DNA of 64,000 nt from Bugula neritina (taxonomy: Eukaryota > Bryozoa > Gymnolaemata > Cheilostomatida > Bugulidae), in assembly GCA_964035545.1 (NCBI GenBank), contig OZ037767.1, forward strand, positions 11,637,081-11,701,080, written 5' to 3'. Every line of letters begins with the position of its first letter. The first letter of the stretch is position 1. Shown in pieces: positions 45,770-60,700 of this stretch. A program made the position numbers and the translations under genes. The notes beneath the pieces were generated by a model. It was not told the origin of the DNA. It did not search any database and worked only from the letters and a program-made list of their open reading frames with translations.

Positions 45770-48700
45770 GTAGTAACATCTTGGAATCCTGCAACAATAA
45801 AGTGTGTTTAATAGTTATTTATACTGTTGATTAAAATGTGCTTGTGGACGATAGTGTGTACCGTGGCAACTATCCGTGAAAATTATCTCAAAAATGGAGT
45901 CCGATTAAAATAATGTTTAGGTTCATTTGTTAAGAATTTGTTACTTTTAAACAAAAAATGACATTAGTACCTCATTTAGGTGCAGCAGTGAAAAAATTGA
46001 AATGGCCTAAGGTTTTGAATTATTTTTATAAATTTTGGTTTGGCACGGGTTAATTTTTTAGCCAGAACATAACTTCTTTTGCTACATTTCTAATCTAAAA
46101 CACAGGTTTTTCTCAATTTCTCCATGATTGCACCTAGCTCTAATACCTATAACATTATAAAATGGCAAACAAACCAAATTACATTCACTAAAGGAAAAGA
46201 CCCAATTCCTAATCAATTGGCAACCAGCTTGCAGTAGGTTTCTGCTTGAGTGATAATTAATGACGATGTTAACACATTTAGTCTAAACCAGCTCAAACTG
46301 AGGATTAAATTTTTCAGGATTAACATGCAAGTATCGTAAAGAGTCCGTCACTGTGACTAGACTTAGAGTCCCGCTCTACATTCATCCTGCCAGTCAAGAG
46401 CTGTTTGACAGTCTCACTGACTCAATTCGAAGAGCTATGGTGGCTGTGTTGTGTGGAGAAATCAGAGCTTGTATAATGTCACTTCAATACAGAGTACATG
46501 TAGAGGTTAGTAATACTTGTACTGGTAGATTTCTAGACAGCAACTACATAAACTATCCAATTGCAAGGGTGGGTTGTATTGTCCCCCCTCTTTTAACTGA
46601 GTTGGTAGAAATCAAACGATGCTTAGTTGCTAGAAGCTGTCTTCTCGTACAGAGTGCTTATAGAATTATCTATTGTCTAAAAATATTGAAATTTCTCCAT
46701 CAGAATTGGGGATAAGATGTCCTCTAGTAATGCATTACAATCTTTTACTATAGAGCTTTGTGGTTTATATACACTTTGTCAGTTTTACTCTTGGTACAAT
46801 AGTCTAGAAAATGCTATTGCATTCTACAATGTGTACTAATTTGCATGAAACTGGCATGTTTAACACAGCAAGATGACTAATCAATGTAAAAAAGTATTGC
46901 GCAATAACATATTGCATACATGTCATTCTAAGCAATACAAGTACAGGTTAAAATCAAAAGAGTATAATATATAGAATTGTTTATATAGCAGAATTTGTGA
47001 TATTGAGTTCACAATTACATTTAGTATTATAAATAATTCCTATGCATTATGAAATAAATGGAAGCTACTTCAAGTAAATGAAAGGCAAATACTAAATGCA
47101 CCAGAATTTATTATCTTTTACTCTGTCTTGTCTCTTGTAGCTGATCTCAGTGACTCGCCTATCTAACTCAGTTTCTGTTGACATACGTTATGTGGTCTCT
47201 GAGGGTCAAGGTCACACACTGGACGCTGTAGAAGCTCTCAACTCTCTCACACTTGCGCAGAGGATGCAGTATTTTGACTATCCTCTGGAAATAGTTGCTA
47301 AGAGTAAGTTAGCTGACCAACTCCTCTGCTAATACTGCTTCTAGTCATAAAGATCATGGACACTGTTGTGCCTCTAATCAAACAACAGAGAGTCTAACTT
47401 ATATAAACTAAGTGTTTAAAAAACAGCCTACTGAGCTGGCCATCATAGTTACTGTGATTACATCCTTTGGTTGCTATAGTTATTATGGTTACATGCTATG
47501 GTTACTATAGTTACTATGATTATCAATGCTATGGTTGCTATAGTTACTATGATTATCAATGCTATGGTTGCTATAGTTACTATGATTATCAATGCTATGG
47601 TTGCTATTGTTACTATGGTAGCACCCTCTGGTTACTATAGTTACCATGAGTACATGTTATGGTTGCTATAGTTACATGCTATGTTGACTAACCTACCAAA
47701 AGTGTAATTTCTCCACAACCCAAGAGTTTGACAAGCCCTGAGTTAGTCTACATGTGCTTTGGCGATTGTCTTTAATTCTTTCATCACACATTGCAGGTCT
47801 AACTGAGTTAGAATTTGCTAGCCATTGTATGCTGAAGTGGAGTTTCTTTGTTGAATCTGATACAGTCTCACCAACTAATCAACAGAACTTAGAAAGCAGG
47901 CTGAGTTTGCTGATGGGCTGGGTGATGTCATCAACGTCTGCAACCGAGTTGGGTTCCATACAGTGTAAGGTGAGTTCCATACAGTGTAAGGTGAGTTCCA
48001 TACAGTGTAAGGTGGGTTCCATACAGTGTAAGGTGGGTTCCATACAGTGTAAGGTGAGTTGCATACAGTATAAGGTGAGTAAGTTGGCTCTAGCCTTAAG
48101 ACCGTGTATTATATATATTACAGATTATTATAGATTGATTCAGTGTATTACAGTATATTACAGTTTATCACAATATATCACTGTATATTACAATGTATTA
48201 CAGTGTATTACAGTATATTACACAGTATTGCAGTTTATTACAGTATATTACAATGCATCACGGTGTTTTACAGTATATCACAGTCTATTACAGTAGAAAT
48301 GCTTCGCCTCTCAACATGCTCCATAATATGTACAAGCTGTTGTTATTATTGTAGATAGCAAACTCTACTCTTACAGCAACTGGACTAGTCATTGAGTATT
48401 CGGTTATATATGGAGATATATGTTTACCTAGCGTCATGGTTACTAGAATGATGTCACAGTTCCACCTATCACAGTTTAACCCGTACATTGGCAAGGTTGA
48501 GTCATATCCAACAGGTAGCCTAACAGTTACATGTACTACTATACTAGTAAACTTTATATATACTCATTTATTTTGACTTATAATAAGTATTCCTATGTGC
48601 ATAACATGTATTACTCGGTATATAAAAATATTACTTTGTAAATAAGAAGTATATAACATCTCATTATTATCCATAGAATACTGTTTTACAGCAGCCTCTG

Positions 48701-51700
48701 TGCCATCAAAGTCTAGTTCCTGTTTCCAGAATGCTTTTATAATCAGTAAGTCTTCATCTCATTTCCCTTTTTCTAACTTGGACTCACTAACTAACATCTC
48801 ACTAATTAACATCTCACTAATTAACATCTCACTAATTAACATCTCACTAACTAACATCTCACTAACTAACAACTCACTAACTACCACCTCACTAACTAAC
48901 ATCTCACTAATTAACATCTCACTAACTAACATCTCACTAACTAACAACTCACTAACTACCACCTCACTAACTAACATCTCACTAACTAACATCTCACTCA
49001 CGAGTTTTTAATTGTGAAGCAAGTGGCTTTGCTTTGAAACCAATACGCAAATACATAAGTCAAACCATTTGGTGTAAATAGTACAAATATACATGTCGAA
49101 CCAACTCAAGTCACGATTATATTCAATATACTTTTAGCAACTCTCATGGATCTTTCCAGAACATACGCATACTTTGCTCTACATTGGTCAAGACTAGAAG
49201 ATGGAATAGCTAGAGTCATCTCCCATGTTCTCAAAGATTACCTGCAGAAGTTGGAGTTTGGTGGTGATAAAATAAAAAGAGATATTAAACTCAGACTACC
49301 TGCTATCAGCTCTAAGGTCTGTCACCCTTCTTGCTCACTGAGATGAAATGAAATGGCTCATTGTAAAACTTAACGTAGTTTGTCATTTCAGTGCCATACA
49401 CGTCATACAAGGAAAGACTAATATTGTCATTTGTACATAGCTAATTCTTCTATTTTGTGTTGAAATCTGCTTGAATTGTAGCGGTAGCTAGCGGTCTTTT
49501 TCAAATATTTGTAAGAGTAGTTCCACAATCAAAAGCTGTACTTGTTTATGTAGTTATTAGATATCAGGAGAGAGGAGAACACAACAAGAGTTAAACTAAT
49601 AGCATTGACAAAGGTGGCTGGAGTTGTCTTGCCAGTGGAGCATGTATTACAACACTTCTCAAGTATATCTCCACAGCAGGTTGCTCTGGAGCTGGGAGAG
49701 GTTATTGTAGCTGAAGAGTTTGTTCAAGGTGAGTCGTTCTACCTATGTAGTATACACCAGCGTGTTGGGATCAAACATTGAAATTAGTTAAAATTTATAA
49801 AAACATAGCATTTTTTTGAATATGTATGAAGAAAAATAGAAAAGTTGTCCTGCAACAATGAAGCACAACCTAGTTGATTAAAATGTAGGTGAGGGGAGTG
49901 AAAAACAGTTCCCGAGAAATTTGGCTTATGGCTACTAGATTAATACAGTTTGTGTATCAGTTGCGAGATTAGAAGCTGTACTAATAGTAGAATATAGACT
50001 AACATACAGAAAATGGTCTACCATTTGATTATAGCTAAATACAGCTGGCAAACCATGAGGCAAAACTCACTATGAAAAATCATGTGTTTTGTTACTGAAT
50101 ATTCAATAAAATATGGAGAGAAGGAAGAAGAGATGAAAAACATTAAATTATTTAACTTTATTTGTTAAAACTTTTTTAGTTTTAATTAAAATGAGATATG
50201 CTAGTAGCTATAATTTTGAAATTCAGGTGAAAAGTGTAGATAATTGAAAGTGTACTAAATGACACAGAGTGGTCCTTCTATTATCATATAGCAGTCGCTT
50301 ACTTTATAATTTCAATTGTAAAGAGTTGTAAAACCTTCTCACTTGTTACTATGGTAATTAAATGTTTTATAGTAATACATAGCTGTAAATGTTCTGTTCA
50401 CTAGATATATATAATCTACTTTGCAATGAGCTACTCTAACAATCCTAGAACTGTTTATGTTGGATGGAATATTACATTCCAGATAGCAGTATCTGAGAAT
50501 ACTATTCAGTTAGCTGAAATATTACAGTGAAATAATGAGTTAACAACTCCAAGAGTGTAAGACACTAAGCATTGTTTACTCACGCTGCTATAAAGTCATA
50601 TTATCTCCCTGCTGTGTGTAACTGTATCATAAATGGTGAATAGTGACTGCATCTAGTACATCGCCTCATCTGTGTGTTAAAGCTTATGAAGGCAAAGCTC
50701 GAGAGATACTGAAAAAGAATAGTACCGTAGAATCATCTTATTGCCTCCAGGACACAAGTGATGTTAATACGATTCGGTATTGGACCAGGACAGGTATATT
50801 ATATATGTCTGATCCAATATGTGTTTACTGTGTGCGGCACATACACCTTAGACTGGTTACTCTTTAACTAATCACTCTACAACATAGTACTATCAACTAA
50901 CTACTCTACAATATAGTACTATCAACTAACTACTCTACAATATAGTACTATTAACTAATTACTCTACAATCTATTACTATCAACTAACTACTCTACTAAC
51001 TTTTGGTACTACTATCAACTAACTGATATACAGTATAGTACTATCAGCTTACTACTCTACTAACTTTTGGTACTACTAACTTGTAATACTACTAACTTGT
51101 AGTACTACTAACTTGTAGTACTACTAACTTGTAGTGCTACTAACTTGCTGTACTACTAACTTGTAGTGCTACTAACTGATGGTAAAGTCACTGTTGAGAG
51201 GAAGTCATACAGAGACTCCATGAGAGTTCCACTCAGTCGACTCTTCTTGAAAGGATTACTCAGAGAAAACTCCCAGGAAGAGAATCATCTGTCATCCATG
51301 AAGAGTTTACCCAACATCTGTGTTCAGGTATATCACTCTAAGGAATGTTCTGGTGGTTTCCAGCTAACTTAGCTATATATAGGGGAGACGACTCTAATAC
51401 TGAGATATACATTTGTCCTGGTAACAGAATACCATTTCTAACAATTTAAGTGTTTAATTGTTTAAACTTTATATGTTTTGACAAGAATACTATATTTTAC
51501 TGACTATTTAAAATAGTTGTAGTATCTGTAATCATCAGATATGTTGTGTATAAACAGAGTTGAGAAGGGAACAATTAGCTCTTATGAGTTTGTGGTCAAG
51601 TTGCATGTTGAAAATTCTATATTAACACTTTTCTCTCTCTGTTATTGAATATTCTAATCGTATACAAAATGAGTTAATCTAATGCTTCTTACTAGTATAG

Positions 51701-54700
51701 AAAACACCAAGGTGTAAGGGATTCTGAGCAATGACTTCATTTCATAGTCTTAAAGGAGCATTTGCTAGTCTTGACTTAATTGGCCAGTAACTATTGATAG
51801 TTGATTGGCTGAAAATTCAGATTTTCTTTTAAATTTCTTACTTTACAGGTTATTAGCTCAAAAAGAGTTGCCAATGACTCTAAACGCATAGAACTAGTCT
51901 ACTATGTCACTGTGGACAAAAGACTGACCCCGCCCACTCGACTAGTGAATATCACGTCCTTGCTGTCTATACAGGAAATAGCTCTCACTCTTGGAGAGGT
52001 AGTGGATGAGAAACAAGCCGTGCAGCCTTACAGTCACTCTCTTATAAACAGTTGTCGTGGGTTCCTATAGTTGATAATAAGTCTATCAGCTCATATTAAC
52101 ATTTTGTGTCTGTAGTGTTATAATTACCCAGTAGTCCTGTGGTGTAATGGTTAGCACTTGCTTGCAAACCAGAGGTCTTGGGTTCAAATCCCAGTGGGTG
52201 CAACATTTTTTCATAGTATTTGTAGAATATGAAACTTTCACAGCTACCATCTATTTTAGTTTAACTTGTTCAACTATTATATCACTCTACTAATTCATAG
52301 ATGTATAGATAGTCTGGTGGAATGTACCTCTTTTACATTAGTAGAGATCCTGCATATTATGGGGTGAATTATAGGGTGGACAGATACCTGCTCAGAAGTG
52401 GTCTTATAGTGTTCAGGGTGTTTAGTTACTGTAACTTACTGTCTCTAATATCTTGATACACCTGAATATCACATAGCCTGTGTTTCAGCCATGAGCACTG
52501 CGGGGACAGAGTTTATTCTGGCTTTCATGGAGAACTACGAAGAAGGTGATTGGCCAAAGTATGCAGACTATGCACTCAGACTATACTTCACTACGGGTGG
52601 ACCACAACCCTCTCAGGTAGCTAAAGGACCTCAGTCTATTGTGAAAGAAGTTTATCATCAATTTTCAATCTTGCTATAATACTTGACTGTATGTGTTGCT
52701 ACAATATTCATACTGTGTGATGCTACAATATTCATACTGTGTGGTGCTGCAATCTTCATACTGTGTGGTGCTACAATATCCATACTGTGTGTTGCTACAA
52801 TATTCATACTGTGTGGTGCTACAATATTCATACTGTGTGATGCTACAATATCCATACTGTGTGGTGTTACAATATTCATACTGTGTAGGTTACAGTAGAA
52901 GCTGGCCTCTACTTCAGAAAGCAAATGTTGGTTCGACCAGCAACAGAGAACTACATGATTATACCGAGTGGCTTCATGACCAGAAAGACAGCTATTCAAT
53001 CAAATGTGCTCCGCGTCTCCTCCACACTCCCTATAAATGGTAGGAACTCTGCTGATTTTTCTAGCTGATTCTGATATACTAGTTAAGCAGCATGCTGACT
53101 ACCTTATTCTGGTATACTAGTTAAGCAGCATGCTGACTACCTTATTCTGATATACTAGTTGAGCAGCATGCTGACTACCTTATTCTGGTTTAGTTGTAGC
53201 CGTCAACAGAGACTACCTGACCCAGGATTCTGCACTAGTTTTACCTCTCAACCAGCTTGGCACCGAGTACCTTGCTGCAGGTGCCTCTTCTAGTGGCACG
53301 CTGTCGCAGGTGGCTGTGGCAGCGTATACTGATACAGTTGTTACAGTGACCTTACCGTTGCAAAGTAAGCTATGTATTCTCTCACTGTACTAAGAGTTGA
53401 ATTTCAGTAACTTTGTGAATAATAAAAACAATAAAGCATTATTTACACTTACAAATAGAGTAATGGCAATAAGTTTAATAAATTTTTAAATTAAAACACA
53501 AAATATATTATTTTAGTAGATTCAGGATTTAACCTAGTTTTTTTGGCACTGTAAATATCTAAAGATAAGAGAATATTTTACTTGTTCAAAGAAGATAATG
53601 CATTGAGTTTCGGTATAAAATATGGTATAATGTTACAGCTCCACTCATGACTTTCATCAAATTATGTTATTAGTGCTTGTGCTTGCTGTGAAACCATGAG
53701 TAGCATTTGTTATATTAAGTTTGAAGAGCCCAACTGTAGACTGTGGTGTATATGTAGCATACTGTAGTGTAGTTGTGTAGTATACTGTAGTATATACATG
53801 TAGCATACTGTAGTGTATACATGTAGCATACTGTAGTGTATACATGTAGCATACTATAGTGTATACATGTAGCATACTGTAGTGTATACATGTAGCATAC
53901 TGTAGTGTATACATGTAGTATACTGTAGTGTATACATGTAGCATACTGTAGTGTATATGTAGCATACTGTAGTGTATACATGTAGTATACTGTAGTGTAT
54001 GCATGTAGTATACATGTAGCATACTGTAGTGTATATGTAGCTTACTGTAGTGTATACATGTAGCATACTGTAGTGTATACATGTAGTATACTGTAGTGTA
54101 TGCATGTAGTATACTGTAGTGTATACATGTAGCATACTGTAGTGTATATGTTGCTTACTGTAGTGTATACATGTAGCATACTGTAGTGTATACAAGTGCC
54201 CTGCAGTGTGTACATGTAGACAATTGTGGATACTGAAATGTATATATGTAGTATACTGTAGAGTGTAGTGTATATTGTAGTGTACACATATAGCATACTG
54301 TAGTGTATGCATGGAGCATACTGTAGTGTAGGCCTATACATTATTAAGTTATTTTCTTTAAGCCAATGGCGTCCCCACTGAGTTCAGACTTGAAGGGAAA
54401 TCATACACAACAAATATGACTGTAAATATCAAAGCTATGAAAGTGCTTCAAATACAGATAGCAGGTGACATCACTGGCACTAGGTTAGTGTTGTATGTAT
54501 TCCTTCCCTCTCCCATTTCTGTCTCTATGCCCACATTGATGTCTCTATTTCTACACTGATGCCTCTATGCTCACACTGATGTCTTCATTTTTTTCCATTA
54601 TCTCTATTTTAACAATGATTTATTGTACATTATACTATTAGTTCTATTTTCACATTGATGTCTTCACTCAGATCTCTACATTGACCTCTAATACTTTCAG

Positions 54701-57700
54701 GATAATCTCTGATAGGCCAGTTGCCGTGTACTCTGGTAATGTTGTTGTCGCTGTCCAGGGACAATCCAGAGATCATCTGTACGAACAGCTTCTACCTTCT
54801 CACTTGGCTGGTGAGATTATGTCATACTACATCATATATTACATCATATATTACATCATAAACTACATTGTCTATTACCATAATATACTATATTATATAC
54901 CACTTCATATACAACATAATATATTACTTCATATTACATCATATTTTGCGTCATAATGCCACATCATATATTTCTTCATATTACATCATATTTTGCGTCA
55001 TAATGCCACATCATATATTTCATCATCTAATACATAATATATTATATTATATAGCACCTCATATACAACATACTAGATTGCATCATATAATACATGATAT
55101 ACTAAATCATATATTGCCACAGTATATATCTGCTAATCAAAAATGGAGAACTTATCTTGGAATTAATTACATCTTTTCTTAAATGATTCATTTAATGAAT
55201 TTGCTTAAATATAACTATAGATTGCTTCTTGTTTTTATAATCACATTGCATAACCAAGATTGGTTTAATAATTAGAAGAATATATTAATTATGTTTTTAT
55301 GTACACTGATCCAGGTAAAAGCTTCGTTGTTGTAACACCTGTTACTTCATTGCCACGCCTACCTGATAGAGTGAAGATTGTTGCTGTACAGTCGGATACA
55401 ACCGTTTCCCTTCCTGCACATGACTCCTCCATCAACATAGCCCGGGCTGGACAGAGTGCGGAAGTCGTGTTGGCTGCAACAGACCACTCCCTCTTCCTCT
55501 ACAGCAATAAACCTCTCAAAGTGTTTCAGATCTCAACATCTGCCTCAGTGAGTTGTGTTACTATTGCAGTGTGTAAACTCAATACATCATAATGTAATAT
55601 GAACAGCTTTTGTTTGAAGTATCTATCCCTGTGAGAACCCCTGATGGCAAGGGTTTGTCAGTGACTGGATACCAGTGTATGCTGTGGTACAGGAGCAATT
55701 GTGACTGGATGCTCTTCTTGACATTGTCAGTAACCTTGTAGTGATTCAAACCCAATAACTAGTGCTATATGTCTGGGTGCTGGTGGTATGTAGTGCAATG
55801 ATATGCGACAATAGGCTTGCTGACTTGTAATGTATTACATTAAATGTATTTATTTACTAAGGACAAAAGTGATAATAATGCGAAGTATAGAGACTAAATC
55901 TTTAACAATAGCTATACAAATATTATATGATTTATGCTGGCTATGACAATAACAAGGAAGCATCATACCTACTCATTACAGCTATTAGGTATCTTCAGAT
56001 ATAAACTCTACTTGGCATTGCATCACCTAAGGCACACTAAAATACAATATATAATAATACCTTCAATAGAATCAGGTCTTAGCAAATGTAGATAACTTTA
56101 AGAAAGTTATCATCTGATGACTAGTGAACACCTTATCTTAAAATTGTTGGTTTTTGTTAGAGAAATAATTTTGCTGTTCATAGAGTGATAAACTTTACTA
56201 TGCTGTTATTGACTCATACACCTGCTGCCAATCTCCGCCTGTCAGCAGGCAGTCTGTTATACGAATTGTTAGAGCAGTTTTTGTTCCAAGTTACTCATCA
56301 CTCTAAATTGAGGGGATAACGCTTTGATATCAGGTTTTTATTAGTCATGGGAGGATAACCCTCCTCCTTATAATGCCTGCAGATTTAATGAATTAAATAT
56401 TGTCTGTATACTGAAGACTAAGCCTAGGGCCACACGGTGCGTATTTTCGCATGCGAAAATTGAAATCACGAGTAGCAAAGGTGTTCACTGTAGCGTCAGT
56501 GATGCGTGATAAATAAAGCATTCATTTTTAAATCGCACACGATTTCAATAAAACGCAATTTACTGGAATGTAGCACTAAAATAAAAAAATTGGGCTCGCT
56601 GAATAACTACCAGCCAATTAGGTGACGACGACAGAGACGATTCGCACTTGCGTTGAAAATGCAGAGCGACAAGTGCGAATGTTTTCTCAACTGGCACAGT
56701 GGACACCTTTGCTACTTGTGATTTCAATTTTCGCATGCGAAAATACGCACAGTGTGGCCCTAGGCTTAATGACTAAAAATAAGATTTTCCAAGGCCAGAC
56801 ACAAACACCACCTACTGAAAGAAGTTTAATAAACCAATTCATACCAAGCAGCTTAGTGTGGTAACAGCTGTGTTATATTTGTATCTATAAACAGAAGTAT
56901 GTTCCCTTGTGCAAGTAGGAATTTATCTGGTGGTTATTTCTACTTGAGCTGTTGAGTATAACTGTGTAGGTTTCTGCTTAGCTCTAGTGTATAGGTGTCC
57001 AATTGATATTTGTATTTACACTCGATTGGTTTTGTTTCACACTCAGACAAATTATCATACTAAACAGTTTGGTAGAACTAGTTTTACCCAACAGCTGCAT
57101 TTGTGTGCATCTCTGTAAACAGAATAAGAAGTACTCAAATTGCTTCACAATAATATATTAACGTATAGCTGTTGAGCCTCTTTGATGGTAACCAAGTCAA
57201 ATAATACTAATATATAACTATGTAACTATGTTTCAAGCTTCATAGGGTTCATAACTAGCATACAAATTAAGGGTCAGCAGATCTTTAGGTGTCAGCTGAT
57301 TTTTAGGTGTCAGCCAAGTGACTTCCATCACGCATTTCATACACACATTCTGAGCACCTCCATAGTTGCCTTGATCATCTCTTTGGCAGCCACATTAAAG
57401 GCAGGTGCCACTGTTACCAGCACTTCAAACAAGTCTCTTGCGCCTAGCTTACAGAACCCACTGTTTACGTAGCAAGGAGCATGTGTAGAGAATGCTTCCT
57501 CTTTCAGCTTTCCACAGGATAGCCTGTTATCCTTGTCTAGATAGGGAACTAATGCTACTTGGAGGCACTCTTTCACTCGTCCCACCCACTTTTGCCCACT
57601 GTCCGAGAACCGGTCTAGCCTCTTAGCGTACCTGTCACAGAAATGCAGCCCGTAGGATATAGCGTAGTTCTCCGAGTCTGTACAGTTTGGGTAACTCTTC

Positions 57701-60700
57701 TCTAAGCACAGACTGTACCAGCTACAATTTCCTGGTTTCTGGCAGTTCTCCTCTACTCTCTCTACAATGTAAACAGCATTTGTGATTATCTTGGCATTTT
57801 CTCATCTGAGAAATATCTGAGTGTTAGAGAGATGATGCTGTATTTACCCATTTCATAGTCCAGCTCCTGTGGACTCACTGGCGGGTCAGTCTTGGTTTCA
57901 GCGAGTATTAATCCTTGACCCAGTATCGCTATTAGCAACCAGTAACTCACTATCGTCTCTACTCTCATACCTTCTGTTAGTGTTCGGAATGCCAGCTTGG
58001 TCTATAGAGTATAGATTAGCAAAGCATGCATTTCCATGTGAATTGTTAGCATGGTTTCTAACTAAACTTGCTCGGCTGTTAGGGCGCTGAGAACTGTGTC
58101 TCTTACTAAGATGGTAACTTGGTAAGAGCTTCTCTGTAGCACAGAATGCTCTTGAACTCATGGCTTAATGCACACTAGACTAAGTTCCATCTACTAGACC
58201 ACAGTGGCTTACAAGGTTTCAAACTAAATTATACTGTTCTACATTACAGGACACCATATGCTATGTGATTAGGTACAACTTACCAACATGTAGATGACAG
58301 GCCCTTCTACTAAATACAACTGATTAGACTGGCTGTAGATTTTCACTAATAATGTTAACATCTGTCTTCTTCCAGGGACTTTATATCAACCTTTATATAT
58401 TAGTTTAACATGCCAGTTGCTATTGCTTATCTGAAGGGTAATTAGATTAAGGACAACTTATTACATTATAAGTTACGAAATGCTACCTTGTTGCACATGC
58501 ATACAATGTCAGTGAAAATGGGGCTAACTAAGTGCTAATTTTCAGCAGAGTTTTGACCTGTCTCTGTTATCTGCTGCTTACTTTTTCCAAAATACATAAA
58601 TTTCTGAGACTGTTTAAAGCCTCCCCCTTCGAACTCCCCTCCCCAGATAGTAAGAGTTTATAAGTGGAATAAACAAGCACTATGCTTCTGACATGCTGAT
58701 TACACTGTTTAGGAGCTTTTGCTGTCGCACAGGAACAGACTGGATGCTCTTCCTGACATCACTTGTGACCTCTGTCATACTAGGTCATATCATGTAAATT
58801 AGCTTTTGGGTTTTGTATTCTGAAATGTTGATAACTTGCCAAGCTGTTGATTTCTGTAAACAATAATATTTCAATTCTATTTCACCAGAATATGACAAGC
58901 AGCAAAATGTATGGTGTGAAGTGCTGAGAGTTTGTTATGAGCAATTATTACCATTTATGTTATACTGTCTGACTTGTCATTTTTCAGAATATTTCGAAGT
59001 TGTTTATTGAAAATTGATTTTGTAAATTTTAAAATATATAAAATACCACAGTTTGCATTTTCTATTGGTTGGTTGCTTCATATCTGTGTTATACCTTCAT
59101 TGAATGGTTTTGCCTTTGCTAGACTAATTTCCTTTCTTTTTAATGTAGCCTGACTTTGGGGACCCGAGTTTACTTGAGGTGATGCCAACAGATTTCCAGG
59201 CTAACTGCTACGTTCTGGCTATACCCAATTCTGGATACAGGAATTTTATCCACTTTGCAGTACTACATATTAATACTATAGACATTGGTAATACATATTA
59301 TTAGTATAGACATTGGTAATACATAATAATACTATAGACATTGGTCCTAATGGTGAATGTCTTCACTGTGTCTCATTGTTTCTCAGATGGACTATTACTG
59401 AATTCAGTGAAGCTCAGTACCTCTCACTGTGACTGGCATGTAGTAGCACACACCTACCCGGAGAGATCAATGTGTAGCCTTAATTTCTCTTACGGAACAC
59501 ATAGACTGTGGCACCAGGACTCCAACATTCTGTTCACTCTGGTATGTCGCTACTGTCCTTAAACAAATTGTCTTAGCAGAAGTTAATGATGAGTTACAGG
59601 GAGATGGAACTAAGTCTAGAAGCCTATCAGAGACTTTAACTGTTCATAATAATGACTTTGTTGCTGTTCTGTGTTTTAGTATCAGTTTGGGATGGGATTC
59701 AGAGAAAGTTACAGTCAGAGAGGAGCGGTTTGCTCTGGCCCGCATGTCACCAGTTTCTCTTCTGTTTCGTCCCCTGGTCTATCCTCACAGGTAGGTTCAC
59801 CTAATACTAATACTCTCCCACCTAGTACTAATACTAACTCACCTAATACTAATCTTCTATCACCTAGTACTAATACTCTGTCATTTAGTTCTAATACTCT
59901 CCCACCTAGTACTAGTACTCTCTCACCTAGTACTAATCATAGATGGTCAGCAACTATTTGGTCACTTGAAATACATTGCAACATGTGAGGAGTTGTAGAG
60001 ACACACTTATCATTCTCTCCTCTCCTATCTTAATCCCAGTTCGAACTTACATGCATTTTAGTTTGACCTTTCACTGTATTTTGTTGTCAGTCAAAAGCTG
60101 CTTCAACTCATTTTCCAACTGCTTCTACACCTAAAACTCCCATACCAACCATAGAGTGGGTCACCAGATCTCCAAGGACTTTCTTTAGAAGCTCTGTTCA
60201 TGAAACTTCAAGCTCAAAGTTTACTAAACATGTCACTCGAGAAAGTAGTACTTCTTCCAGCTCTTCTGTTACTCTGCATCCCACTTTTGTTATTACATCA
60301 CCATCTGCTGCTACTTCACCGTCTGCTGCTACTTCACCGTCTGCTGCTACTTCACCATCTGCTGCTACTCCAACATCTGCTGCTACTCCACCATCTGCTG
60401 CTACTTCACCATCTGCTACTACTTCACCATCTGCTACACACTTTCCTTCTGCAACATCTTCCACGGTTTCACCTGTTGACCCTGTGACCTCTAACCCCAC
60501 CCACTGGGTTCAATTTGGTAGGTCATTTATTAGGGCCGCTTGCTTCACAACCATCTTGTATTATTAATGGATCTTGACATTTACCTATAGAGTTTTTCCT
60601 AGATTATACTTTTTCAATGTAGAAAGAGAAAGATTTTTGAAAAATAAGTGTTATGTAATAATAATGTCTATTTGACTTTTAATATTAAGTAATGTAATAC

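Larger units (their letters stand above)
46318..52032 (+). other. Four SEA-like modules of the mosaic protein
   Basis: The modules are 46318-47303, 47797-48514, 49138-49728 and 51167-52032. Each is two exons with a central phase-0 intron and phase-1 edges. The first exon ends in a strand (YRVHVE, SIQCK, AISSK, NICVQ). The second starts with a strand pair (LISVTRLSNSVSVDIRYVV, IANSTLTATGLVIEYSV, LLDIRREENTTRVKLIALT, VISSKRVANDSKRIELVYYV). This strand pattern resembles the ferredoxin-like SEA fold, but there is no GSVVV cleavage motif, so the name is tentative. The exons 48692-48745 and 50644-50793 are linkers, the latter with two Cys. Confidence 0.5.
55548..57336 (+). other. First half of a 3.6-kb intron: SINE remnant and MITE
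   Basis: Contains the SINE-related stretch 55622-55800 and the MITE at 56422-56765. Otherwise AT-rich with no exon. Confidence 0.5.
52489..59541 (+). other. IgGFc-binding-type domain of the mosaic protein
   Basis: Eight exons. It starts at GTEFILAFMENYEEGDW and continues with VEAGLYFRKQMLVRPAT, LVLPLNQLGTEYLAAG, a Thr/Val strand (AYTDTVVTVTLPLQ), the hallmark RIISDRPVAVYSGNVVVAVQ followed by DHLYEQLLPSHLAG, then KIVAVQSDTTVSLPAHD, GDPSLLEVMPTDFQ and DGLLLNSVKL. This motif order is that of the N-terminal IgGFc-binding domain of FCGBP-like proteins, a beta-rich adhesive fold. The usual Cys next to SGN is replaced by Val (GNVVVAVQ). No von Willebrand D domain follows. Confidence 0.7.

Noticed and set aside
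53657-54341. Overlapping - strand frames rich in Tyr, Thr, His
   Set aside because: All follow the 23-24 bp tandem repeat and have no splice or start context.
60198-60500. Ala/Asp/Gly repeat frame on the - strand
   Set aside because: It is the complement of the Ser/Pro/Thr coding repeat, which fits the + strand gene by phase.
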